A stretch of DNA of 57,670 nt from Pelotomaculum sp. (GTDB lineage Bacteria; Bacillota; Desulfotomaculia; Desulfotomaculales; Pelotomaculaceae), in NCBI GenBank assembly GCA_018435055.1, contig JAHDOA010000005.1:1-57670 (forward strand), in the 5' to 3' direction. How positions within the stretch are numbered: position 1 is the stretch's first letter; each line of letters begins with the position of its first letter. Shown in pieces: positions 1 through 7,758 of the stretch. The position numbers and the translations under genes are program-made. Below the pieces are notes generated by a model. The model was not told the origin of the DNA. It saw only the letters and a list, made by a program, of their open reading frames with translations, and did no database searches.

Positions 1-1
1 C

Positions 2-55
2 AAAGACTTTTCAATGCGTGAGGTATACGGATTAGATAAAACACTTAGTGAATAG
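2..55 (+). CDS. C-terminal tail of an upstream gene (partial)
   Basis: Frame 2 is open from the window edge and ends at TAG 53–55, giving a 17-residue tail ending in YGLDKTLSE. The composition looks like a genuine protein end and the next gene follows on the same strand. It is too short to name. A Wzm-type permease would be expected somewhere upstream of the wzt gene at 746, but nothing in these residues identifies one. Confidence 0.35.
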   Translation, partial: KDFSMREVYGLDKTLSE

Positions 56-89
56 TTAACAATTAGGGTGGATCAGTGGTTCCGGACGG

Positions 90-653
90 GTGGCTCACGC
101 TACACCGGAACTACGGCTCCACCACACCGGAATATCCATATCTCCTTATAGCTTAAATATAGGTGACGATACCCGAATTTTGGGAATCGCTGTAGGCTCG
201 ATTATAATATCCGAACCGAATGTTTATGAATATGGAAGTCAAATTAAATTTGGGAATGAGGGAAATGCTAAACAGTATCAAGGGCAAGGGTGGAGCGCTC
301 CTGAAAACAATTTAACATGGACTGATGGTAAAAGTGCTTCTCTTGTAATACCTGTTAGCCAACCTCAATCAGATCTTATTTTAAATACTACTGTTTTGTT
401 CCCATTTGTAGTAGGAGATTTAGTTAACCAAAAAGTCAATGTCTATACTAGTGGAAATAAATTAGGAGAATGGGATATTAGTTCTGGTGGTAACTATATG
501 ATTAAGATACCAAAGAATTATATTACAAATAATTTATTAGAGATAATGTTTGAGTTGCCAAATGCTGTATCTCCAATGGAGTTAAACGTAAGTAATGATA
601 AACGTACCCTTGGGATCGCAGTGCAATCCATTTCATTGTCAGAAAAGAATTAA
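90..653 (+). CDS. Beta-rich polysaccharide-cluster protein, probably 5'-truncated
   Basis: A 187-residue protein of unknown function without signal peptide or membrane segment; alternating hydrophobic residues suggest beta strands. It carries a GWSAPE...WTDGKSASL stretch that resembles beta-sandwich domains appended to surface-glycan glycosyltransferases (weak, by eye). The same motif occurs near both ends: SPYSLNIGDDTRILGIAV at residues 18–35 and SPMELNVSNDKRTLGIAV near 159–176, so the N-terminal 42 residues look like the tail of a preceding domain copy. The only start in frame after the stop at 57–59 is GTG 90, without a convincing ribosome site. This suggests that the gene lost its 5' part or that a frameshift lies upstream. 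It sits directly before wzt in an AT-rich glycan cluster. Confidence 0.5.
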   Translation: MAHATPELRLHHTGISISPYSLNIGDDTRILGIAVGSIIISEPNVYEYGSQIKFGNEGNAKQYQGQGWSAPENNLTWTDGKSASLVIPVSQPQSDLILNTTVLFPFVVGDLVNQKVNVYTSGNKLGEWDISSGGNYMIKIPKNYITNNLLEIMFELPNAVSPMELNVSNDKRTLGIAVQSISLSEKN

Positions 654-745
654 ACTAGTATCAAATCTTTTTAATGGAAATAAATGTGTGCATGAATTAA
701 TGCAAAATGAAGATTTGATCTTATGAAGTTGGTGAATGAGTAGCT

Positions 746-2197
746 ATGGGAAAGGAAAATATTAATAATTTAACTAATTACCAAAAAGAGCTTGAAGATA
801 GCGATGTTTTAATTTCGGTTAAAGATGTTGGTAAGCGTTATTACCTATATGAACGACCTCAGGACCGTTTAAAGGACCACTTGTTTTGGCGTTTTGGAAA
901 AAGTTTTGGCCGGGAATTTTGGGCATTAAATGATATATCATTTAATGTGTCCCGTGGGGAAACGGTAGGTATTATTGGACGTAATGGGAGCGGAAAGAGC
1001 ACACTCCTGCAAATTATTGCAGGTGTTTTAAAACCAACCAAAGGTGATGTAAGAATTAACGGTCGGGTAGCAGCGCTTTTGGAGTTGGGTAGTGGGTTTA
1101 ATCCAGATTTTACTGGCCGTGAGAATGTATTCCTTAATGGTGCTATATTAGGCATTCCGCATGAGGAAATGGAAAAGCGGTTTGATGATATCGTTGCTTT
1201 TGCAGATATAGGGGAGTTTGTAGAACAACCTGTAAAATTATATTCAAGCGGTATGTTTGTACGGCTTGCCTTTGCAGTTACCACCAGTATTGATGCAGAA
1301 GTGATATTAATTGATGAGGCTCTAGCAGTTGGTGATGTTTTTTTTCAGCAGAAATGCTATAAGCGTCTGGAAGAGTTGCGTAAACGTGGTGTTGCTATAG
1401 TTCTTGTCTCACATTCCATGATAGATGTTGAGCAGTTTTGTCAAAGGACGTTGTTGCTTGACGGGGGTAGTGTAGTATTTGAAGGAAATTCGCCTGAAGC
1501 TGTAAAGCGATATTACCTAATCCAGCAAGTAGGTCGGGCTAAAGAATTAGATTGTCCATCTAATGTAGAACTTGGTATAGAACAGAATGGCAATTCTGAT
1601 ATACAGCATCTATATTTTACTAATGATGATTTTTGGCCAAGCCCCGAAGCATTTTTTGATATTACTCAAACATCAGTAGTATCGAATGGATGGGCTCGCT
1701 GTACTGGTGTAGCACTATGTAATAATAAAGGAGAACCATGTCAAGCTTTTCAACAGGGTGAATGGGCTAGCTTTTTTTATGAATTTGAGATGCTTCACGA
1801 TATAGAAGTGCCTAATGCAGGGTTAGTAATTTATAATGATAGAAATATTATCGTACACGGTAAGAGTACCATTGAATATGGTTCAGAAGTTCCATCCTTT
1901 GTAACTAAAGGTAGTAAATTGCGTTATCGTCAGAATATTTGTCTTGAAGTTACTATTGGAGAATATACTTTTGAGGTGGGCATATCAAATTTCCGGAAAT
2001 CGGACTTTGAAGAAAGGTCCCTTTTATTACACCATGAGCTTAATGAAAAGGAAGTTAGGTTGTGCCATTTGCCAACAGCCGGTAAGTTTACGGTTATTTT
2101 CAGAAAAAGTGGGATCCCGGTCCAGTTGCTTCACCATGGTTTATGCAATCTTCCCGGTAACAGCCAAGTTTTTGTAATTCCATCACCAATTCTTTAG
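746..2197 (+). CDS. wzt: Wzt-type polysaccharide ABC exporter ATPase with C-terminal glycan-binding domain
   Basis: ATP-binding subunit of an ABC-2 exporter that moves lipid-linked polysaccharide across the membrane; the partner permease (Wzm) is not in the window. The ABC domain (about residues 20–255) shows Walker A GRNGSGKST near 78–86, the YSSGM signature, Walker B VILIDEALAVGD and the H-loop SHS. A further 200 residues (about 290–483) match the place and length of the Wzt C-terminal beta-sandwich, which in Gram-negative O-antigen systems binds the modified end of the finished chain. The family length with this tail is 400–480, so the gene is complete. The tail implies that export depends on a terminal modification, and a methyltransferase gene follows 13 bp downstream. 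Confidence 0.9.
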   Translation: MGKENINNLTNYQKELEDSDVLISVKDVGKRYYLYERPQDRLKDHLFWRFGKSFGREFWALNDISFNVSRGETVGIIGRNGSGKSTLLQIIAGVLKPTKGDVRINGRVAALLELGSGFNPDFTGRENVFLNGAILGIPHEEMEKRFDDIVAFADIGEFVEQPVKLYSSGMFVRLAFAVTTSIDAEVILIDEALAVGDVFFQQKCYKRLEELRKRGVAIVLVSHSMIDVEQFCQRTLLLDGGSVVFEGNSPEAVKRYYLIQQVGRAKELDCPSNVELGIEQNGNSDIQHLYFTNDDFWPSPEAFFDITQTSVVSNGWARCTGVALCNNKGEPCQAFQQGEWASFFYEFEMLHDIEVPNAGLVIYNDRNIIVHGKSTIEYGSEVPSFVTKGSKLRYRQNICLEVTIGEYTFEVGISNFRKSDFEERSLLLHHELNEKEVRLCHLPTAGKFTVIFRKSGIPVQLLHHGLCNLPGNSQVFVIPSPIL

Positions 2198-2210
2198 GAG
2201 TTATATATTG

Positions 2211-3461
2211 ATGATTAAGGTAATTGATGTAACTAAATGCTGGTGTGGTTCTAAAATACTAACAAAATTTTCTCAACATTATTTAATATGTTCTAGCTGT
2301 CATACTTTGATTGCCAGTCCACGGTTTTCTGATGAGTTCTATAATTCAGGGGATGATAAGCAAAATTTTTATGGAAAAAATTATTGGATCGATCATGTAA
2401 AAGTGGATTATAATTTCCCAGATATTTTTGAAAGATCTAGATTAGACATCACTGAAAGATGCTTATACTGGCTTAAAATAATTTTAAGATATAAAATTCC
2501 CCCAGTAAAAACACTTGAACTTGGATGTGCTCATGGCGGATTAGTTTATTTGATGAAATTAGCGGGATATGATTCTTGTGGGGTGGAAATGAGCCCTTGG
2601 CTATGCAATTATGCGAAGACAATTTTTAATATTCCTATGGAATGCGGCCGTATTGAAGATTTGTCAGTAGAAAATAATAGTTTTGATATGATAATTTTAA
2701 TGGATGTTTTAGAACACATGACTGATCCATTAAATAGTCTAAAAGTAATTGCTAGAGGCTTAAAAGATGATGGAATAATTGTTATACAAACCCCTTGTTT
2801 TAGAGATCCTAAAAAATCATATAAATTATTAAAAGAAGAAAAAAATATTTTCCTTGAACAGCTAAAAGAGAAAGAGCATCTTTGTATATTTAATACTGAT
2901 TCTATAGAAATGATCCTGAAAAAAGCCGGATTTAAATATGTTTCTTTTGAACCGGAATATTTTCCCTATGATATGTTTGTATTTGCTAGTAAATCTACTC
3001 TTACTAAACATTCAGAGGATAATATTGAAGAAATCTTATTAAAGACAACAAAAGGAAGAACGGTCTTAGCACTTATAGATCTTTTTAAGCAAAAAGAAAA
3101 ACAAAAAAGGTATCTTGAGGAGTTGGAACCTGAACGAAATAAATTGCGAGCAGAGTTATGTGATTTAAAAAAGCACTTTAAGAATTGTGAAGAAGATAGG
3201 GAAGCTCGATTGACAGTAATCGAGGAACAGGGGCTTCGTTTGGGAGAAATAGAAGCAGAGCGAAATAAAATAAATTACGAATTTATGGAGTTTAAAAGAC
3301 ACTACAAAAATATAGAGGCCGACTGGGCGGCAAGACTGACAGTAATTGAGGAACAGGGCCGACGATTAGGAGAATTAGAAGCACAGCGAAATAAGCTTAA
3401 AGCCGAACTGGCTGATATAAGTAAAAAATTAGAAAAAACAAGCACAACCAGGAAGAAATGA
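2211..3461 (+). CDS. SAM methyltransferase with zinc ribbon and repeated coiled-coil tail
   Basis: A class I SAM-dependent methyltransferase, presumably modifying a glycan or lipid-linked sugar. Residues 10–30 hold a CxC...CxxC zinc-ribbon-like motif. Motif I TLELGCAHGG is at 101–110, followed by a DMIILMDVLEHM motif typical of Methyltransf_11/23 enzymes. After about residue 290 the protein is charged coiled coil, with two copies of a unit of about 40 residues centred on ARLTVIEEQG and ending LGEIEAERNK / LGELEAQRNK. ATG 2211 is preferred over TTG 2208 because TTAGGAG lies at 2194–2200. The frame stops at 3461, but the usual C-terminal end of such proteins is found in the next frame (3458–3559), so the native protein was probably longer. 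Confidence 0.8.
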   Translation: MIKVIDVTKCWCGSKILTKFSQHYLICSSCHTLIASPRFSDEFYNSGDDKQNFYGKNYWIDHVKVDYNFPDIFERSRLDITERCLYWLKIILRYKIPPVKTLELGCAHGGLVYLMKLAGYDSCGVEMSPWLCNYAKTIFNIPMECGRIEDLSVENNSFDMIILMDVLEHMTDPLNSLKVIARGLKDDGIIVIQTPCFRDPKKSYKLLKEEKNIFLEQLKEKEHLCIFNTDSIEMILKKAGFKYVSFEPEYFPYDMFVFASKSTLTKHSEDNIEEILLKTTKGRTVLALIDLFKQKEKQKRYLEELEPERNKLRAELCDLKKHFKNCEEDREARLTVIEEQGLRLGEIEAERNKINYEFMEFKRHYKNIEADWAARLTVIEEQGRRLGELEAQRNKLKAELADISKKLEKTSTTRKK

Positions 3462-3559
3462 AACATGTTATTGAGATTATTCAAAATGCGAGTACCTATC
3501 GGATTTTACGTAAACTTGGTTGTTGTAAAAAGATAGAGCATATGCTTTCTCAGTTTTAA
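3458..3559 (+). pseudogene. Out-of-frame C-terminal end of the coiled-coil methyltransferase
   Basis: A 33-residue frame opens with ATG overlapping the stop codon at 3459–3461. It reads MKHVIEIIQNASTYRILRK and ends at TAA 3557–3559. The same frame is open upstream to an A6 run at 3433–3438, where reading back one base joins it smoothly to the methyltransferase coiled coil. A basic YRILRKLG ending is common at the end of coiled-coil glycan enzymes, so this looks like the original C-terminus. Slippage in the A-run (mutation, expression control or sequencing error) is the simplest cause. It could alternatively be a translationally coupled micro-ORF. Confidence 0.5.
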
Positions 3560-3650
3560 AGAAAATCTTTTTTTCTTTTATTTGTCTTTAGTTGGCGCCG
3601 TTTAAGTGAATGGATAACAACCGATATTGTTATTTTGAGGGGGTTTCTGG

Positions 3651-4814
3651 TTGAACAAAGTACCAATAATTAGCATCGTGACTCCTTCATATAATCAGGC
3701 AAAGTTTATTGCCGAAACTATTGAGAGTGTTATTTCTCAGGAAGGAAACTTTGAAATAGAATATTTCATAATGGATGGTGGCTCAACAGATGAATCAGTT
3801 GATATAATTAAGAAGTATGCCGATCAATTGAAATCGGGAAATTGGCGTAAAAAATGTTCTAATATCTCCATGAAGTGGGTTAGCCAAAAAGATAAAGGAC
3901 AATCTGATGCTATTAACCAGGGCTTTCGATTGGCTACAGGCGATGTAGTTAGCTGGATTAATTCTGATGATGTTTACGTGCCTGGCGCTTTTGCTTGTGT
4001 ACTAGAAGGTTTTTTTAGGCACCCGGAAGCCGATTTCATTTATGGAGACGGAGATGTTATTAACGAAAAGGGAGAGCTGCAGTGGGAATGGCTGTCTAGA
4101 CCGTATAATCTACGTTTATTAATGTCTTATCATTTCCTCTGGAATGAGTTTACAAATTACATTATGCAGCAAGCTACATTTTGGCGGCGATTGGTTTTTG
4201 ATAGGATTGGATATTTAAATGAATCATTTCATTATGGTATGGATATTGAATACTGGATAAGGGCGGGAGTGAAAGATCTTAGACTTTGCCATATACCTCA
4301 AAAACTTGGGCAGTTCCGATTTATTGCCGGCACGAAATCGCTCTCCAGTCCGACCATTTTTTGGGAGGACCACATTGAGATTGTTCGTAAATATCGGGGA
4401 AGTACCCATTTGGCAAAATATTTTGCCTATTATTATTTTAACCTAGCAAAAGAATATGATTTTGATTTAAGTAATCTTGAGAAATTAAAAAATGATATCT
4501 TAAAACGATGGCATGAATTACCTCGGGAGGAGTGTCAATTAATACAATATAAAGCTAGCTTAGGATATAAATTAGGTTGTTTTTTAGCGGCTAATGAACT
4601 GTATAAAAATGGCCGTTTTGAGCAGGCAAGTCATTTTTTTAAAACAGGATTATCAGATAATATTTCAGTGATATTTCACCCTATTGCATGGCCCTATATA
4701 ATAAGAAATTTGGTAGGTTTAAAGTTTACAAATAATATAGACTTGTACTGGCAAAAGTTGCTCAAGGCTTACCGGCAAAGGCGATACGATTATCGTTATT
4801 TTAAAAATAATTGA
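3651..4814 (+). CDS. GT2 family glycosyltransferase
   Basis: Inverting GT-A fold glycosyltransferase that adds a sugar from a nucleotide donor during assembly of the surface polysaccharide at the cytoplasmic membrane face. The N-terminus IISIVTPSYNQAKFIAETIE, the IMDGGSTDES nucleotide loop and WINSDDVY (metal-binding DxD equivalent) are classical for family 2. A QQATFWRR/MDIEYWIRAG region follows and matches the acceptor half of this subgroup. The last 110 residues are helical and variable. TTG 3651 is used, preceded by TTGAGGGGG at 3635–3643. Its closest relative by eye in the window is the GT2 at 13198; the sugar specificity cannot be read from sequence. Confidence 0.88.
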   Translation: MNKVPIISIVTPSYNQAKFIAETIESVISQEGNFEIEYFIMDGGSTDESVDIIKKYADQLKSGNWRKKCSNISMKWVSQKDKGQSDAINQGFRLATGDVVSWINSDDVYVPGAFACVLEGFFRHPEADFIYGDGDVINEKGELQWEWLSRPYNLRLLMSYHFLWNEFTNYIMQQATFWRRLVFDRIGYLNESFHYGMDIEYWIRAGVKDLRLCHIPQKLGQFRFIAGTKSLSSPTIFWEDHIEIVRKYRGSTHLAKYFAYYYFNLAKEYDFDLSNLEKLKNDILKRWHELPREECQLIQYKASLGYKLGCFLAANELYKNGRFEQASHFFKTGLSDNISVIFHPIAWPYIIRNLVGLKFTNNIDLYWQKLLKAYRQRRYDYRYFKNN

Positions 4815-4833
4815 TAAGCGCGAAGGGTAGGGA

Positions 4834-5838
4834 ATGTCTTTAATGGTTTCTGTTGTACTTGCTACTTGTGGTCGTCAGGCGATGGCATTGGAATGCATTG
4901 AAAGTATTTTAGCGAATGATTATTCTGAATTTGAAATTTTGGTGGTGGATCAAGATACTAATCAAGCACTAAAAAATGAATTAGTCGCACGTTATGGAGC
5001 AACAAAAAAAATCCGTTATTTTTTTCTTGATAGAAAAGGACTGAGCCGTGCACGGAATTTAGGTGTGCGAGAAGCCAAGGGGGAAATTGTGGCCTTTATA
5101 GATGATGATGCTATCGCTGACAAAGGTTGGCTGAAAGGTATCGCTCAGATATTTAATGGCACTGATCGTAGGCCAGCTTTTATTGGGGGAAAAATCTTAC
5201 CTATCTGGTCCTGTCTTAAACCCCGTTGGTATCCAGCAGAAAAGGAATTTTTATTGGGTTTATATGATATTGGTGATGACGCCAAACCGTTTCCTGATAG
5301 CGAATTGCCAATTGGGGCCAATATGGCTGGATTACGGCAAGTAATTATTGATATGGGGAGTTTTGATGAGAGACTGGGGTTTGATTATTCCAGGAAACAA
5401 TCAATGATCGCTGGTGAAGACAGCATGCTGGCAGAACGTATTAAAGAGGCTGGCTACCAGATTTACTATCAACCGGAAGCAACAGTTCGGCATAGAGTTG
5501 CACAGTCTAAATTAAATATGAGGTACTTCCTGCGTAGGCATTTCTGGGAGGGCGTAACTATTGTAAATAGATTGATGCTAATGGGAAAGATTATCAAGGG
5601 TAATGAAAATTCTATAATCTCATGTCATTTACGTATCATTGGCAAATCTATAGGTCGTATTGTATTAGTGCCCTATAACTACGTTTATAATTATTTAATA
5701 CCATCAAAAAAGAAGAAAAAGAAAGAAAGATCATTTTCTGCCCAGGTAATGTTATTTTTATCTGAAATTTTTAATAGTTTAGGAGTAATATGGGCAACAA
5801 TTGGTATAAAAAAAAAGCGACGGAGTAAGTTGTCGTAA
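4834..5838 (+). CDS. GT2 family glycosyltransferase (rhamnosyltransferase-like)
   Basis: A second GT-A glycosyltransferase, 334 residues. MVSVVLATCGRQAMALECIE begins the Rossmann-like fold, LSRARNLGV and AFIDDDA give the donor-binding loop and metal site, and the GEDSMLAERI region supplies the catalytic acidic residues expected of inverting enzymes. The C-terminus is very basic (KKKKKKERS near residue 290), which may help it bind membrane. It starts 19 bp after the preceding gene with AAGGGTAGGG upstream and is clearly in the same operon. Donor and acceptor are unknown; the adjacent GDP-6-deoxyhexose genes make a rhamnose or fucose donor plausible, but that is inference. Confidence 0.85.
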   Translation: MSLMVSVVLATCGRQAMALECIESILANDYSEFEILVVDQDTNQALKNELVARYGATKKIRYFFLDRKGLSRARNLGVREAKGEIVAFIDDDAIADKGWLKGIAQIFNGTDRRPAFIGGKILPIWSCLKPRWYPAEKEFLLGLYDIGDDAKPFPDSELPIGANMAGLRQVIIDMGSFDERLGFDYSRKQSMIAGEDSMLAERIKEAGYQIYYQPEATVRHRVAQSKLNMRYFLRRHFWEGVTIVNRLMLMGKIIKGNENSIISCHLRIIGKSIGRIVLVPYNYVYNYLIPSKKKKKKERSFSAQVMLFLSEIFNSLGVIWATIGIKKKRRSKLS

Positions 5839-5873
5839 GACATATGTTCTATTTTTTACTTGGAGTGAATTTA

Positions 5874-7052
5874 ATGCGAATTGGTGTTAATTGTTTTTTA
5901 CTTCGCCCTGATATCGGAGGCATGAAACAATATTTTCATACACTTTTAAGAGAATTACTGACGAACGATCTGGGAAATAAATATATCTTATTTCATTACC
6001 CCTGTAATGAGGAGGAACTAGCTAACATAGGAACCGATCGCTGGAAAGCAGACGCAATTGCACTTAATAATCAATTAGAGGTTAAGCAACATCTAGATAA
6101 AATTGATTTGTATTTTTGTCCGTTCAGTGCAATTTGGCCTCGACCTGTTATGAAACCTACAGTGATGACAATACCAGATATACAGGAAGTCCATTATCCT
6201 GAATTTTTTACAACTATAGATAAGTTTAACCGTGATTGGCATTATCTTGGGTCAACACGTATGGCAGATAGGGTAATTACAATTTCAGAGTTTTCAAAGA
6301 GTACAATTGTTAAGTTTCATTCTATTTCACCAGATAAAGTTGTAGCAGTACACCTTGCTGCTGATCAGAGGTATTACAATAATTCTAAAACTGCAAATCC
6401 ACAATACCCTCTACCTGATAATTTTATTCTTTATCCTGCAAACCGATGGAAGCATAAAAACCATGAAAATCTACTCAAGGCGTTACATATTCTTAGATAT
6501 CAGCGGGACATATCGATCCATGCGGTATTCACGGGTTATGATGTGCCAAATGGTTATCAATTAGCTGAAATGGCTTCTAAATATGGTGTGGGAGACCTTG
6601 TACATCAAGTTGGTTATTTATTGGTGGACGAGATGGCCTATTTATATAGTAAAGCGCGGGCACTTGTTTTCCCTTCCCTGTATGAAGGTTTTGGTATACC
6701 GCTGGTTGAGGCGATGGCTGTAGGTTGCCCGATTGTATGTTCAAATCAAACTAGTCTACCGGAAATTGCCGAAAATGCAGCAATATATTTTGATCCAACT
6801 GCACCAGAGGATATTGCAGAGTCGATTTTAAAGGTATGGAACGATAACATCCTTCGTGATAAATTAGTGGAAAATGGGAAATGTCGCTCTCTTAATTTCT
6901 CTGCAGCTAAGATGGCTGAGATACATAAAGCAGTTTTCGAAGAGGCTATTAGGGCATATTCACCTTATCGTTATTGGTGGAACTACATATTCTATCAGCA
7001 TTATCATCAAATACTTGTTAACTTAAAACTGAAATTGGGTTTATATTCTTAG
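5874..7052 (+). CDS. GT4 family glycosyltransferase
   Basis: Retaining GT-B glycosyltransferase. The start is placed at ATG 5874 because GGAG lies at 5862–5865 and MRIGVNCFLLRPDIGGMKQY begins directly with the first beta strand; an in-frame ATG at 5844 would add ten hydrophobic residues without a ribosome site. The C-terminal half carries the GT4 signature region [20 protein letters not shown] (donor phosphate and ribose contacts), preceded by YPANRWKHKNHENLLKAL. 392 residues is a normal length. It is the last gene before a gap holding a remnant on the opposite strand, so the transcription unit that starts upstream of the window probably ends here. Confidence 0.86.
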   Translation: MRIGVNCFLLRPDIGGMKQYFHTLLRELLTNDLGNKYILFHYPCNEEELANIGTDRWKADAIALNNQLEVKQHLDKIDLYFCPFSAIWPRPVMKPTVMTIPDIQEVHYPEFFTTIDKFNRDWHYLGSTRMADRVITISEFSKSTIVKFHSISPDKVVAVHLAADQRYYNNSKTANPQYPLPDNFILYPANRWKHKNHENLLKALHILRYQRDISIHAVFTGYDVPNGYQLAEMASKYGVGDLVHQVGYLLVDEMAYLYSKARALVFPSLYEGFGIPLVEAMAVGCPIVCSNQTSLPEIAENAAIYFDPTAPEDIAESILKVWNDNILRDKLVENGKCRSLNFSAAKMAEIHKAVFEEAIRAYSPYRYWWNYIFYQHYHQILVNLKLKLGLYS

Positions 7053-7138
7053 TTAAACAAAGGATCCCTTGCATCGAAGCACAGGACATGATTGGAAGTG
7101 TTGCTGCTTAACTAGTTATTCAAAGTTATTTAAATATT

Positions 7139-7476
7139 TTATAGATTTTTGTTATGCGAATATTGAGCAGATATCTCTTTTAACCTGGTCGCTTCATCCA
7201 TAAAATTAGTATTTTCCCTTATGTTAGTTGAGCTATTTATAGAGTTTTTATTGGTAAAGACAGAAAAACAATCATTTAATATTGCTCCGCCCCAGTTTAC
7301 AATTTCTTGGGAAATACAACTCATGCCCGACTTGATGCAAAGGTTGTTAAATAATTCTGCACTGACTGATAACCCGCGCCAATGTGGATTTTCAACTGAT
7401 AATTTATCATTTAAAACATAAGATCCAATATTTGAATGATGTATAAATCCAAAGCCATTAGGTTTTAGGATCCTAG
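7139..7476 (-). pseudogene. 3' half of a SAM methyltransferase gene split by the IS element
   Basis: Read on the minus strand the frame is open from the IS junction to the stop at 7139 and encodes the C-terminal half of a Methyltransf_11/25-type enzyme. It includes RILKPNGFGFIHHSNIG, then VENPHWRGLSVSAELF and an ending SAQYSHNKNL. Joined to the N-terminal half at 9528–9943 with one copy of CTAG, it restores exactly 250 codons including stop, without any other lesion. The half has no start of its own and is not expected to be expressed. The gene faces the opposite way to its neighbours. Confidence 0.82.
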
Positions 7477-7648
7477 CGGGAGTTTACGAAATAAATAATT
7501 TTAGCACCATTTTTCATCAAATCGAGCCCCCGAAGCATTAAAAATACCGGATTCTTAAAATTAAAAACGTAGTACACAAGAATAAAATAGCTTGTAAACG
7601 CAATTATCGAAGAGCTATACCAACTATGCAGTACCTAATTTATTGCAA

Positions 7649-7755
7649 TGATCGTAAATGATCCTATTTGATCCAAAATGATCCAAAATGGACTTTGCTA
7701 TTAGACACATTTCGCGATATTGTTATATATATTTGTCCAAATCGCGAGGAGGGAG
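7649..7755 (+). promoter_or_regulatory. Transposase leader with four phased TGATC sites and a hairpin at the ribosome site
   Basis: TGATC occurs at 7649, 7659, 7669 and 7679, exactly one helical turn (10 bp) apart, ahead of the transposase gene. Further down, CGCGAT near 7713 and ATCGCG at 7741–7746 form an inverted repeat that ends against the AGGAGGGAG ribosome site (7747–7755). The phased sites look like a binding array for a repressor, or Dam-type methylation control; the hairpin could limit translation from read-through transcripts. No function is demonstrated. Confidence 0.4.
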
Positions 7756-7758
7756 CTA

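Noticed and set aside
3426-3440. Programmed -1 frameshift with a classical X XXY YYZ heptamer
   Set aside because: In the zero frame the codons are GAA AAA ACA, which does not allow both tRNAs to re-pair after a -1 shift. Only simple slippage in the A run is plausible.
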